The notes under the pieces are model-generated. The model saw nothing but the letters and a program-made list of their open reading frames with translations. It was not told where the DNA came from and made no database searches. A program made the translations under genes and the position numbers. From assembly GCA_036274055.1 (NCBI GenBank), contig DASUGM010000342.1, forward strand, positions 1 through 42,683: a DNA stretch of 42,683 nt, written 5' to 3'. This document shows, piece after piece, positions 6,694 through 15,553 of this stretch (position 1 is the stretch's first letter; each line of letters starts with the position of its first letter). The DNA comes from DASUGM01 sp036274055. GTDB taxonomy: Bacteria; Acidobacteriota; Vicinamibacteria; Vicinamibacterales; SCN-69-37.

Positions 6694-8133
6694 ATGGCCC
6701 TCCCCATCGGCTCGAAAATCGGTTACGGCGCCGGGCAAATCGGTGAGGGCGTCAAGACCGCGGCGTTCACGTACTTCCTCTTTTTCTTTTACACGCAGGT
6801 CCTCGGTCTGGCACCGGCGCGCGCCGGCCTCGCGCTGTTCATCGCGACTACGATCGATGCGCTCGTCGATCCGCCGATCGGCTCGTGGTCGGATCGGCTC
6901 CGGCATCGCTGGGGCCGCCGTCATCCGTTCATGTACGCCTCGGCGCTGCCGCTGGCGCTCGGCTACGCGCTGATCTTCGCGCCGCCGCACGGCCTCGGTG
7001 AGACCGGGTTGTTCGTGTGGCTGCTGACCTTCGCGGTGTTCACCCGTGTCGCGTTGTCGCTGTTCCAGGTGCCGTACATGGCGCTGGGCGCCGAGCTGTC
7101 GCCCGACTATGCCGAGCGCACTTCGATCGTCGGCTGGCGCACGGTCTTCGGCGCCGTCGGCCAGACGGCGATCCTGAGCATCGCGTGGACGCAGTTCTTT
7201 CGCGCGTCGCCGGAGTTCGCCAACGGCCAGATGAACGCCGCTGCGTATCCCGGATTCGGGATGTTTGGCGCGGCCATCATCGGCGTGTTCACGCTGCTGG
7301 CGGCGCTCTCCACGCATCGACGGATTCCGGCGCTGGCCACGACCGCCGTCGCGCCGGGCGAGGGTGGGCTTGCCGCGGTCTGGCGTGACGGCCGCACCGC
7401 GCTCGCGAGCCGATCGTTTCGCGCGCTGTTTCTCTGCCTGTTGATCTTCCAGACCCTGCGCGGGACGCAGGAAGTGCTGTCGCTGCATCAGTTGACGTTT
7501 TTCTGGGGACTGGCGCCCGATCAGATTCTGCGTCTGACGCTGCTCGCGTTTGTCGCGCTGCTGCTCGGCGTCCCGGCGTGGACGATGGCGTCGCGATATC
7601 TCGACAAGAAGCCGACGCTCGTCGCCGGCATCGCGCTGTTCTGCAGCGTCGGCGCGCTCTTCCCAACCTTGAAGCTGCTCGGCTGGTATCCTCCCGACGG
7701 AACCGCGGCATATCTCAATCTGCTGTTCGTGAGCGGCGTGCTCAGCGGACTCGGCGGCGCCGCGGTCTTCGTCGCCGCCGGCTCGATGGTCGCCGATGCC
7801 GCCGACGACGAGGAGTTGGCGACGGGCCGCCGGCTCGCAGGCGTGTTCTTCGGCGCGATTCTGTTCGCGACCCAGGCGACGTCCGGGCTCGGCGGCTGGA
7901 TCGGCGGCCTGGCGCTCCAGGCGATCGGGTTCGATCCCAAAATCGCGGCGGCGGCGATCGGTCCCGAGGTGATTCGCGCGCTCGGCGCGATTGCGCCGGT
8001 GACGCAGGTGCTGGCGCTGCTGTCACTGGTGCCGCTCGCCTCGTACCAGATCACCCGCGTCTCGCACGCGCGGATCGTCACGGCGCTGGCGGCGCGGCGG
8101 GAGTTGAACGACAATCTGCGGGCGAGGTCCTGA
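6694..8133 (+). CDS. MFS transporter, GPH (glycoside-pentoside-hexuronide:cation symporter) type
   Basis: A 479-residue protein with about twelve hydrophobic segments, the size of MelB/GPH symporters. The start (KIGYGAGQIGEGVKTAAFTYFLFFFYTQVLGL) and the IDALVDPPIGSWSDRLRHRWGRRHPF loop fit the family closely: in MelB the helix-II Asp residues bind the cation, and the G..SDR...R.GRR.P loop is the MFS motif A equivalent. It should take up a sugar or glycoside with H+ or Na+ across the inner membrane; the substrate cannot be told. Its TGA overlaps the next ATG by one base (TGATG). No glycoside hydrolase is nearby. Confidence 0.88.
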   Translation: MALPIGSKIGYGAGQIGEGVKTAAFTYFLFFFYTQVLGLAPARAGLALFIATTIDALVDPPIGSWSDRLRHRWGRRHPFMYASALPLALGYALIFAPPHGLGETGLFVWLLTFAVFTRVALSLFQVPYMALGAELSPDYAERTSIVGWRTVFGAVGQTAILSIAWTQFFRASPEFANGQMNAAAYPGFGMFGAAIIGVFTLLAALSTHRRIPALATTAVAPGEGGLAAVWRDGRTALASRSFRALFLCLLIFQTLRGTQEVLSLHQLTFFWGLAPDQILRLTLLAFVALLLGVPAWTMASRYLDKKPTLVAGIALFCSVGALFPTLKLLGWYPPDGTAAYLNLLFVSGVLSGLGGAAVFVAAGSMVADAADDEELATGRRLAGVFFGAILFATQATSGLGGWIGGLALQAIGFDPKIAAAAIGPEVIRALGAIAPVTQVLALLSLVPLASYQITRVSHARIVTALAARRELNDNLRARS

Positions 8134-8555
8134 TGGCGAAGGCCCAACTGAAGACCCAGGCGACCACGAAGAGCGTCGCGGCGTTTCTGAAGAGCGTCGA
8201 TCCCGATCGGCGCGCCGACTGTGAGGCCATCGCCGCGATGATGTCCAAGGCGACCGGCGCCGCACCGGTGATGTGGGGCGCGGCGATCGTCGGCTTCGGC
8301 AAACACCACTTCAAGTACGCGAGCGGACGCGAGGGCGACTGGTTCCTCGTCGGCTTCTCGCCGCGCAAGGCCAATCTCACGCTCTACATGTCCGGCGGGT
8401 TCAAACGGCGCGCCGAGTTCCTGAAGAAGCTCGGCACGCACACCGGCGGCGCCGGCGTCGGCTGCGTCTACATCAAGAAACTCGCCGACGTCGATCAAAC
8501 CGTGCTGCGCGCGATGATCGAGAACGCCGTGAAGACGCCCGGCTTTCAGTCGTGA
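8133..8555 (+). CDS. DUF1801 domain protein
   Basis: The start is the ATG of a TGATG junction with the transporter. The product has 140 residues and a good DUF1801 pattern: VAAFLKSVDPDRRADCEAIAAMMSKATGAAPVMWG, then VGFGKHHFKYASGREGDWFLVGFSPRKANLTLYM, then C-terminal VGCVYIKKLADVD. The family is a small YdhG-like fold of unknown biochemical role. The tight coupling to the transporter suggests co-translation. The last 10 bases overlap, tail to tail, the end of the gene on the opposite strand, so transcripts from both sides would be antisense there. Confidence 0.85.
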   Translation: MAKAQLKTQATTKSVAAFLKSVDPDRRADCEAIAAMMSKATGAAPVMWGAAIVGFGKHHFKYASGREGDWFLVGFSPRKANLTLYMSGGFKRRAEFLKKLGTHTGGAGVGCVYIKKLADVDQTVLRAMIENAVKTPGFQS

Positions 8556-9136
8556 TGCAGCTGGCGCTCGATCCGCCGGTCGGGCACCAGCCAGGTCATC
8601 GCCACCAACGCGTATAGTCCGAGCGCGACGTGTGGGTAGCTGAAGATCGCGACCAGGATCGCGGCGACATATGTGATGACCGAGAACTTTCCTTTCCAGT
8701 CGTCGCCAACCGCCTGCTTCAACGCTGACTCCGGGCCGTGGGTTCTGACGATCAGCGACTGCAGGATCAGCCAGGCCATCGCGCAGGCAACCAGCACGAT
8801 GCCGTAGACCGCGGTCGGCCAGCGCGCGAAGCTGGTGCCGCCCATCCAGTGGGTCGTGAACGGCACCAGCGACAGCCAGAAGAGCAGATGCAGGTTCGCC
8901 CAGAGCATGCCGCCGGTCACCCTGGTCACGGTGTGCAGCAGGTGATGATGATTTGCCCAGTAAATGCCGAGGAACACGAAGCTCAGGACGTATGACAGAA
9001 AGATCGGCCAGCGGTGGGTGAGCATGTGCAACGACGAGTCGGGCGACTCCTCCGGCACCTTCAACTCCAGCACCATGATCGTGATCAGAATCGCGATCAC
9101 CCCGTCGCTGAACGCTTCCAGTCGCGTCTTCGTCAT
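8546..9136 (-). CDS. TMEM175-family (DUF1211) potassium channel protein
   Basis: A 196-residue protein beginning MTKTRLEAFSDGVIAILITIMVLELKVPE. The R-x-x-x-F-S-D-G-V-x-A-I-x-x-T signature in helix 1 defines the TMEM175/DUF1211 family, whose bacterial members form tetrameric K+-permeable leak channels. Five further hydrophobic helices follow, with the family's HHHLL (about residue 63) and NLHLLFWLSLVPFTT regions. It should sit in the inner membrane and pass K+ or other monovalent cations. It is transcribed away from the PH-domain genes, with only 46 bases separating the two starts, so that gap must hold both promoters. Confidence 0.9.
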   Translation of the reverse strand: MTKTRLEAFSDGVIAILITIMVLELKVPEESPDSSLHMLTHRWPIFLSYVLSFVFLGIYWANHHHLLHTVTRVTGGMLWANLHLLFWLSLVPFTTHWMGGTSFARWPTAVYGIVLVACAMAWLILQSLIVRTHGPESALKQAVGDDWKGKFSVITYVAAILVAIFSYPHVALGLYALVAMTWLVPDRRIERQLHHD

Positions 9137-9182
9137 CTTCGGTAGGCGCCTCCGGCGTCTTCAGTATGCCTGACGGCTTGGT

Positions 9183-9719
9183 ATGCTCGATGCTGTCGTG
9201 ATTTCGCCGATTTCCGCCGACGCCCCCGCGGCGGCGCCGTGGCAGCCGCTCGATCCGCGGACGATCAAGTTGGAACGGCTCGAGGGCACGATCTTCGTCA
9301 CGATCGTGTCGGCGGCACTGTTTCTCGGTGCCGTGGCGATCGTGCTGACGACGACGCTGTCGTTCTGGGTCGACGCCGCACTGGTCTCGGTTTCGCTGAT
9401 CGCGAAGCTCGTCCTCGGCTGGCACTTCTACCGCTGGCCTCGCATCGCCTACGCGCGCGCCGCCTACCGGCTCGACGACGACGGCATCGAGATCCGCCGC
9501 GGCGTGATCTGGCGGTCGATCATCGACGTGCCGCGGTCACGGGTCCAGCACACCGACGTCTCGCAGGGGCCGCTCGAGCGCCGCTTCGGCCTCGGCACCG
9601 TCGTCATCTACACCGCCGGCAGCGAACACGCCCAGGTGCGGCTCAGCGGCGTCGCCCACGAGACCGCGATCGCGATTCGCGATCAGCTGCTGCCGCATCG
9701 GCGCGCCGATGTCGTCTGA
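9183..9719 (+). CDS. Bacterial PH-domain (bPH2, YdbS-like) membrane protein
   Basis: A 178-residue protein with two hydrophobic helices (about 36-80) followed by a single bPH2 domain. The signature stretch is YRLDDDGIEIRRGVIWRSIIDVPRSRVQHTDVSQGPLERRFGLGTV, matching the YdbS consensus (G.i.....ip..r.Q.vdv..gplqR.fGL). In Bacillus, YdbS/YdbT-type pairs sit in the membrane and have been linked to resistance to some bacteriocins; the biochemical role is unclear. The stop overlaps the start of the next gene, a YdbT-like protein, by 11 bases. The pair probably forms one membrane complex. Confidence 0.88.
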   Translation: MLDAVVISPISADAPAAAPWQPLDPRTIKLERLEGTIFVTIVSAALFLGAVAIVLTTTLSFWVDAALVSVSLIAKLVLGWHFYRWPRIAYARAAYRLDDDGIEIRRGVIWRSIIDVPRSRVQHTDVSQGPLERRFGLGTVVIYTAGSEHAQVRLSGVAHETAIAIRDQLLPHRRADVV

Positions 9720-11208
9720 ACACCGGCTGCACCCGGCGTCGATCCTGTTCACGATCGGCGCCAACGCCAGGCAGTTCGTCGTTCCGGGCCTGCTCGTGCT
9801 GGTCACCGCCGCGCAGGGTGATCGTGCGCTCAATCTCCTGCTGATGGCGCTGTTCGTGCCGTACTCGATCTACGCGATCGTGAAGTACGCGACGTTCCGC
9901 TATGAGTACGCGCCCGACGAGCTGGTGATCCGCAGCGGCGTCATCTTCCGTAACGAACGGCACATCCCGTATGCGCGCATCCAGAACATCGACGCGGTGC
10001 AGAACGTTCTCCATCGGCTGATCGACGTGGTCACGGTGCGCGTCCACACCGGGGCCGGAGCGGAGCCCGAGGCGACCCTGAGCGTGTTGCCGCGCGCCGC
10101 CTACGAAGAGATGCGGTTGCGCGTCGGGCAACGGAACGAGGCGACCGCCGACGCCGCGCTGCCGCCGGCGGCGACCATCCTGCATTTGTCGACGCCGGAA
10201 GTGATGCTCTGCGGGTTCATCGAGAACTACGGCGGCATCATCATCGGTGCCGCGCTCGGCGCGCTGTGGGAGTTCGGCCTCATGGATCGCGTCAGCGATC
10301 GCATCGTCGGCCCAGACGGGCAGAACACCGGCCCGATTCGCGATCTGTTTCGCGCCGCATTCGGCGGTGGTGGCATGACGCCTGGCCGCGCGTTGGCAGT
10401 CGTCGCCGCGATCGTGTCGTTCCTGCTGGTGCTGCGCCTGTTGTCGATGGGCGTGGCGATCCTCAAACTGCACGGCTACGCGCTGACTCGGGTCGGCGAT
10501 GACCTCCGCGCCGAGTACGGATTGCTCACGCGCGTCGCCGCAACGATTCCACTCCGGCGCGTGCAGACGATCACCGTGCATCAGGGGCCGCTGCAGCGGC
10601 TGTTCGGCCGGGCCGCGATCGGCGTCGCCACCGCCGGCGCGATCGCCGGCGCCCGCGAGGAAGGCGAGCGGCAGACGCGCGTGCCGATCGCGCCGATCGT
10701 CAGGCGGGATCGCGCCGACGCGATCGTCTCGCTGATCATGCCGGAGATCGACGTCGCGTCGTTGCGCTGGCAGCCGGTCCATCCGCGCGCAGGGTTTCGG
10801 ATCGCGCGCATCACGTTCGTTGTCTTCACGCTGTTGTCGTCGCCGGCCATCTCGGCGGCCGGCTGGTGGTACCTGGCGTGGCTCGCCGTGCTGGCGGCGT
10901 CGTGCGCGGTGTTCGGCCATCGCCACGCCGCCTCGCTTGGCTGGGCTGAAAGCGCCGAGGCGGTCGCACATCGAAGCGGCTGGCTCTGGCGTCAGACGAC
11001 GATTGCGCGGGTGGCCCGCGTCCAGGTGGTCGCGCTGCATGAATCGCCATTCGATCGTCGCAACGGCATGGCCGGTGTCCGCGTCGATACGGCCGGCGGC
11101 GGCCCGCTGGCCGAACACGTCGACATCCGCTATCTGCCGCGCCTGGTCGCGGATGGCTTGTATGATCGGCTGTCGCGCCAAACCGCGAGGACGGCATTCA
11201 AATGGTGA
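9709..11208 (+). CDS. Bacterial PH-domain (bPH2, YdbT-like) membrane protein
   Basis: A 499-residue protein with three bPH2-like modules and several hydrophobic helices, the YdbT layout. Module 1 has DELVIRSGVIFRNERHIPYARIQNIDAVQNVLHRLIDVV (about 65-105). Module 2 has GDDLRAEYGLLTRVAATIPLRRVQTITVHQGPLQRLFG (about 263-300). Module 3, near 425-480, is weaker: RSGWLWRQTTIARVARVQVVALHESPFDRRNGMAGVRVDT. It overlaps the YdbS-like gene by 11 bases and the next gene by 7, so the chain 9183-15553 is probably one transcript. The partner and ligand are unknown. Confidence 0.88.
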   Translation: MSSEHRLHPASILFTIGANARQFVVPGLLVLVTAAQGDRALNLLLMALFVPYSIYAIVKYATFRYEYAPDELVIRSGVIFRNERHIPYARIQNIDAVQNVLHRLIDVVTVRVHTGAGAEPEATLSVLPRAAYEEMRLRVGQRNEATADAALPPAATILHLSTPEVMLCGFIENYGGIIIGAALGALWEFGLMDRVSDRIVGPDGQNTGPIRDLFRAAFGGGGMTPGRALAVVAAIVSFLLVLRLLSMGVAILKLHGYALTRVGDDLRAEYGLLTRVAATIPLRRVQTITVHQGPLQRLFGRAAIGVATAGAIAGAREEGERQTRVPIAPIVRRDRADAIVSLIMPEIDVASLRWQPVHPRAGFRIARITFVVFTLLSSPAISAAGWWYLAWLAVLAASCAVFGHRHAASLGWAESAEAVAHRSGWLWRQTTIARVARVQVVALHESPFDRRNGMAGVRVDTAGGGPLAEHVDIRYLPRLVADGLYDRLSRQTARTAFKW

Positions 11209-13184
11209 AAAAGGGACCGGGTCGCTTTTTCGCAAGTCTCGCCGCGCTGCTGTCAATCGCCGCTGCGCTTCCGCTCGCGCAGCAGACCGGCACCGGGCTC
11301 ATCGCTGGACAAGTTGTCGACGCCGCGACCGGAAGGCCGATCTCCGACGCGACGGTGACGATGAACGTGCCGCAGCAGGGGCGCGGCGGCGGTCCCGCCG
11401 GCCGTGGCGGACCCAACGCGGCGCCCGGAGACATCGCCGCACAAATGGCGGCGCTGATGAGCGGCGCCGGCCGCGGCGCCGCCGGACCACCGCGGCTGCT
11501 GACTGGCGGCGACGGCCGCTTCGTGTTCCACAGCCTTGCTGCCGGCAGTTACTCGTTCTCGGCGACCGCGCCAGGTTATCTCGCCGGCGGCTCGATCGCC
11601 TCGGCCGGCGGCCGGCCGGTCGAGATCGGCAACGGCGAGCGTGTCGGCGACGTGAAGATCCGCCTGACGCGTCCCGCGGTGATCGCGGGCACCGTCATCG
11701 ACGAAGGCGGCGAACCTGCAATCGGCCTGACGGTGCAGCTCATGCCGCGCGATCCGCGCGGCGCTCCTGGCGTCGGTCCGACATACAACACGCGCACCGA
11801 TGATCGCGGCAGCTATCGTTTCGGCAACGTCACGCCGGGCGAGTACCTCGTCGTCGTGCCGCAAAAACGGACCACAGTGCCGACCGCGGCGATCGACGGC
11901 ATGATGCAGGGCCTGGTGTCCGGCGGGGCGCCGCCGACGGCGATGTTCGACGTGATCTCGGCCGGCATCTCCATCAACGAAGGCGGCACCCGCGTCGGCG
12001 ACGTCTCGATTGGCGCGTCCTGGAGCGGCGCGCCACCGCCCGACGCAAACGGCAAACTGATCGTCTATCCGACGCTCTACTATCCGACGGCGCTGACCGC
12101 GGCGCAGGCCGCGTCAATCACGGTGAGGTCCGCCGAAGAGCGCAACGGCGTCGATCTGCAGCTGCGCCTGGTGCCGGCGGTGACCGTGACGGGCACCGTG
12201 AGCGGCCCGTCAGGCCCGGCGGCGAGCGTCGGTATTCGTTTGATTCCCGCGGATGGCGGCACGAGGTCGTCGATCGTCAACGAGCTGGACACGGCCGGGG
12301 CGCTGACGCGCGGCGACGGCACCTTCACGATGCACGGCGTACCGGCCGGGCAATACATCGCGCGCGTCGTCAAGGAAGGACGCGGACCGTTGGGGCCGGA
12401 AGCGTCGGCGAATCCTTTGATGCAGATGATGATGGGCGGCAATCAGACGCCGACGCCGGCGCTGTTCGGCCAGACGCCGCTCGCCGTCGGCACGACGGAC
12501 GTGACTGGGGTCGCGATCGCGCTGGGCACCGGCGCCAAGGTCAGCGGCCGCATCGAATTCGACGGCGTCGCGCCGAAGCCAACGACGCCGCAGGGACAGC
12601 TGCAGGCGTCGATCACCCTGCAGCCGCTTGAGGGGACGCCGATGATGTCGATGCGCGGCGGCCCGGTGCGTCCGACCGCTGACGGCGCGTTCACCAGCGG
12701 CGGGTACCCGGCGGGCAACTATCGCTTCATGGTCACCGCTTCACCGGCATGGATCGTGAAGTCGATCAGTACCGGCGGGCGCGACCTGGCGCAGGCGCCG
12801 CTCGAGCTGAAAGACGTCGACGTCAGCGACGTCGTCGTCACGATGACCGACAAGATCTCCGGACTTTCCGGCACGGTGCGCGACGGCGCCGCGCCGGCGA
12901 CCACCGCGACCGTGGTCGCGATCACCGCCAAGTACCGCGAAGCGACGTCGGCGAGCATGTTGACGTCGCTGTTCCGGATCGTCCCGGCCTCGAGAAAAGG
13001 GACATATACCTTGACCGGTCTCGCCGGCGGCGACTACTACGTCGTCGCCGTCAACGACAGCGACATCGGCGATCTCTCGAGCCGCGCCGCGCTCGAGGCG
13101 CTGGCGAAGATCGCCACGCTGACGACGATTGCGCCGGGCGACAGAAAGACGCTCGATTTGCCGCTCATCAAGGTGCCGCGATGA
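11202..13184 (+). CDS. Secreted multi-domain CarboxypepD_reg-like protein
   Basis: A 660-residue protein with a signal peptide (MVKKGPGRFFASLAALLSIA ... ALPLAQQ). It carries four or five carboxypeptidase regulatory-like/Ig-like modules, each marked by G-x-V/I at the start and a GxYxxxxLxxGxY-type end: GLIAGQVVDAATGRPISDATV; AVIAGTVIDEGGEPAIGLTV with DDRGSYRFGNVTPGEYLVVV; TVTGTVSGPSGP with GDGTFTMHGVPAGQYIARVV; KVSGRIEFDG; GLSGTVRDGA. Gly/Arg-rich (about 57-70) and Met-rich (near 406) stretches separate modules. Such proteins are common in Acidobacteria, and the enzyme part is usually absent. It is probably an outer-envelope binding or structural protein. Codons 3-10 are encoded by a 25-bp near-perfect palindrome. 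It overlaps genes on both sides. Confidence 0.82.
   Translation: MVKKGPGRFFASLAALLSIAAALPLAQQTGTGLIAGQVVDAATGRPISDATVTMNVPQQGRGGGPAGRGGPNAAPGDIAAQMAALMSGAGRGAAGPPRLLTGGDGRFVFHSLAAGSYSFSATAPGYLAGGSIASAGGRPVEIGNGERVGDVKIRLTRPAVIAGTVIDEGGEPAIGLTVQLMPRDPRGAPGVGPTYNTRTDDRGSYRFGNVTPGEYLVVVPQKRTTVPTAAIDGMMQGLVSGGAPPTAMFDVISAGISINEGGTRVGDVSIGASWSGAPPPDANGKLIVYPTLYYPTALTAAQAASITVRSAEERNGVDLQLRLVPAVTVTGTVSGPSGPAASVGIRLIPADGGTRSSIVNELDTAGALTRGDGTFTMHGVPAGQYIARVVKEGRGPLGPEASANPLMQMMMGGNQTPTPALFGQTPLAVGTTDVTGVAIALGTGAKVSGRIEFDGVAPKPTTPQGQLQASITLQPLEGTPMMSMRGGPVRPTADGAFTSGGYPAGNYRFMVTASPAWIVKSISTGGRDLAQAPLELKDVDVSDVVVTMTDKISGLSGTVRDGAAPATTATVVAITAKYREATSASMLTSLFRIVPASRKGTYTLTGLAGGDYYVVAVNDSDIGDLSSRAALEALAKIATLTTIAPGDRKTLDLPLIKVPR
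11207..11231. repeat. 25-bp near-perfect palindrome GAAAAAG...CTTTTTC
   Basis: The arms GAAAAAG and CTTTTTC enclose G-GACC-G-GGTC-G. Apart from the centre base, only one base pair in the whole stretch fails to match its mirror position. It straddles the end of the YdbT-like gene and encodes residues 3-10 of the next protein. It is A/T-rich at both ends in a very GC-rich setting and has the AAAAAGGGAC core shared with three other sites. Confidence 0.55.
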
Positions 13185-15112
13185 CCCGCCGGCTCTCGCT
13201 CGTTCTGATCGCCGCGACGATCGCCGGCGCGGCGAGTGTCGCACCGCTGAGGGCCCGTGGCCAGGGGCGCGACGTCAGCAGACCGGTGACCGGTTCCGGA
13301 TCGATCGCCGGCACGATCACCACGGACGAAACGCCGGCGCGGCCGCTGCGCCGGGCGACCGTCGAGATCGTCGCCGGCGTGCTGTCGTTGCCGCAGTCGG
13401 TGATGACTGACGACGCCGGCCGCTACATCTTCCGCAATCTGCCCGCGGGCAACTACACGCTGATCGCGCGGCGGGCCGGATACGTCCGCGCGTACTACGG
13501 ATCCAAGAAAGCGATCGAGCCGCCGGGCACGCCGATCGCCGTCGTCGACGGCACGCCGGTGACGAACATCGATTTGCGACTGATGCGCGGCGGCGCGATC
13601 GGCGGCACGGTCCGTTATCCCAGCGGACAACCGGCGCCCAACGTCGACATTGGCGTGAATCGCGTGGAGATCGTGAATGGCCAGCGCCGCATGACGATCG
13701 GCGGTCTCGCCGACATGGGCGGGTCGATTCGCACCGACGATCGCGGGATCTATCGCGCCTACGGTCTGGCGCCCGGCGAGTACATCGTCCTCCTGCGGTC
13801 CGCGACGGCGTTTGCCGACGGCAGCGCCAGGCGCGTGACCGCCGAGGAACTGGCGTGGACCGATCGCGCGCTGGCCGGCTCGACGGCGTCGCTGCCTGGC
13901 ACCGCCGGCGATCTACCGGCGCCGCCGCCGGCGGGGCAGAGCGTCATGCTGGCGGCTGTGTACTATCCCGGCACGACGCGCGCCGCCGACGCGACGACGG
14001 TGACGCTCGGGAAGAGCGAAGAACGCACCGGCATCGATCTGACGATGGAGCTGGTGCCGACGGCGCGGATTTCCGGCGTGGTCTTCGATCCGGACGGCAC
14101 GCCGATGCCGCAGGCGACGGTCAGCCTGGCGGCAAGTACGATTGACCAGAGCGACATCGCCAGCGCGATATTGCGCCGCGTCGGCGGCCGGACCGACGCC
14201 GACGGCAAGTTCACGCTGGCCGGCATCGCGCCGGGCGATTACACGATCAACGTGCGGGCCAACCCGCCCGGCCAGAAACCGCAGACACCCGCCGGTTCGC
14301 CGAGCGTGGTCGACTTCGCGATGCTGGCAATGTCTGCCGGCGGCGGGTCGTTGTGGGCCAGCGACTCGGTGAGCGTTGCGGGACGCGACATCGACAACGT
14401 CACGTTGCGTCTTGCGAAGGGCCTGACGATCAGCGGCAAGATCGTTTTCGAATCGGACACCCGGCCTCCCGGCGACGCGTCCCGCGTGCGTTTGATGTTG
14501 ATGCCGCATCGCGTCGGCGCGTCGATCGTCGATGTCGCGTCCTCGATGTTCTCGGGGATGGCGATGGGCGGCGCGACCAGCGATGGCGCCTTCACGATCA
14601 ACAACGTCGTCCCGGGCACCTACGTGTTGAATGTGCTGGCCCCGGGTCTGGTGGCGGCTCCCGATCTTCCCGGCGGCGACTGGACGCTGAAGTCGGCGGT
14701 CGTCAACGGCCGCGACGTCGCCGATCTGCCGCTCGACATCAAAGCCGGCGGCGATATGACCGGCGTGGTGCTGACGCTGTCGGATCGCCTGTCGACGCTC
14801 TCGGGCACCGTGATCGACGCCGCCGGCCGTCCGACCGCGGCGTATCCGATCGTCGTGTTCTCGACCAATCGCGACACCTGGACGATGGGCTCGCGACGCG
14901 TCCAGCGCGCGCGGCCGGCGACCGACGGCAAGTATTCGCTCGCCGGGTTGCCGCCGGGCGAGTACTTTGTGTGCGCCGCCGTCGAACTGAGCGAAGAGCG
15001 GCTGTATGACCCGTCCTTCCTCGAGCAGCTCGCGGCTGGCGGCATCATCATCAAACTGAGCGAAGGCGAGAAGCGCACGCAGGATCTGAAACTCGGCGGG
15101 GGAGGTCTCTAA
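13181..15112 (+). CDS. Secreted multi-domain CarboxypepD_reg-like protein
   Basis: The ATG at 13181 overlaps the previous TGA (ATGA) and begins a signal peptide (MTRRLSLVLIAATIAGAASV); 643 residues. It is a paralogue-like partner of the preceding protein with the same module style: GSIAGTITTDETPARPLRRA ending FRNLPAGNYTLIARRAGY; GAIGGTVRYPSGQPAPNVDI with DDRGIYRAYGLAPGEYIVLL; ARISGVVFDPDGTPMPQATV; TISGKIVFES; TLSGTVIDAAGRPTAAYPIV ending YSLAGLPPGEYFVC. The C-terminus (DPSFLEQLAAGGIIIKLSEG) is a widespread acidobacterial ending. It is probably exported and envelope-bound; no catalytic motif is visible. The next gene begins directly after its TAA. Confidence 0.82.
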   Translation: MTRRLSLVLIAATIAGAASVAPLRARGQGRDVSRPVTGSGSIAGTITTDETPARPLRRATVEIVAGVLSLPQSVMTDDAGRYIFRNLPAGNYTLIARRAGYVRAYYGSKKAIEPPGTPIAVVDGTPVTNIDLRLMRGGAIGGTVRYPSGQPAPNVDIGVNRVEIVNGQRRMTIGGLADMGGSIRTDDRGIYRAYGLAPGEYIVLLRSATAFADGSARRVTAEELAWTDRALAGSTASLPGTAGDLPAPPPAGQSVMLAAVYYPGTTRAADATTVTLGKSEERTGIDLTMELVPTARISGVVFDPDGTPMPQATVSLAASTIDQSDIASAILRRVGGRTDADGKFTLAGIAPGDYTINVRANPPGQKPQTPAGSPSVVDFAMLAMSAGGGSLWASDSVSVAGRDIDNVTLRLAKGLTISGKIVFESDTRPPGDASRVRLMLMPHRVGASIVDVASSMFSGMAMGGATSDGAFTINNVVPGTYVLNVLAPGLVAAPDLPGGDWTLKSAVVNGRDVADLPLDIKAGGDMTGVVLTLSDRLSTLSGTVIDAAGRPTAAYPIVVFSTNRDTWTMGSRRVQRARPATDGKYSLAGLPPGEYFVCAAVELSEERLYDPSFLEQLAAGGIIIKLSEGEKRTQDLKLGGGGL

Positions 15113-15553
15113 GTGATCAGGATCGCGGCCGGCGTCATCGTCGGGTATTTCGTCATGCTCGTGCTCGTCGTCGTGCTCGGCGTTGGCGTGTTCATGGCGT
15201 TGGGCGCCGAAAACGCGTTCGCGCCGGGCGCATACACGCCGTCGACGTTATGGATCGTGATCGCGTTATCGTGCGCGTTGCTTGCGGCAGTGGCCGCCGG
15301 CTGGGTCTGCGCCGCGATCGGCGGCGCCGGCACGGCGCCGAAGGTGCTGGCCGGCCTGGTGCTCGTGCTCGGCTTGATTTTCGTCTACCCGGCGTTGAAT
15401 CCCGGAGCGGATCTCCGGCCGACCGCGCGGATGAGCGGCGAATCGGTCATGGTGTCGCTGAAGAACGCGCGCCAACCAGCGTGGATAGCGGTGATGAATC
15501 CGATCCTCGGCGTCGTGGGGGTGCTCATCGGAGCGAGGCGGCGAAGGGCCTAG
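15113..15553 (+). CDS. Small polytopic membrane protein
   Basis: A GTG start follows the preceding TAA without a gap; 146 residues. It has four hydrophobic segments: about 3-27 (Val/Leu-rich), about 43-66, about 72-92 (VLAGLVLVLGLIFVYPAL) and about 124-140 (WIAVMNPILGVVGVLIGA). A short soluble loop lies before the last helix, and a basic tail RRRRA suggests a cytoplasmic C-terminus. I do not recognise a family. It ends the chain of overlapping genes that starts at 9183. Its TAG is the first base triplet of the intergenic heptamer repeat. Confidence 0.65.
   Translation: MIRIAAGVIVGYFVMLVLVVVLGVGVFMALGAENAFAPGAYTPSTLWIVIALSCALLAAVAAGWVCAAIGGAGTAPKVLAGLVLVLGLIFVYPALNPGADLRPTARMSGESVMVSLKNARQPAWIAVMNPILGVVGVLIGARRRRA

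Noticed and set aside
7521..9425. 634-codon open frame on the minus strand
   Set aside because: It lies opposite the transporter and PH-domain genes, which have clear family motifs. Its translation is Arg/Asp/His-rich with no recognisable domain, as expected for a shadow frame in high-GC DNA; only the TMEM175 gene in another frame is real.
12994..13014. AAAAGGGACATATACC motif in the 11202 gene
   Set aside because: It fits the AAAANGGGAC set, but it encodes an ordinary CarboxypepD_reg strand (KGTYTLTGL) and could be chance; not listed as a separate element.
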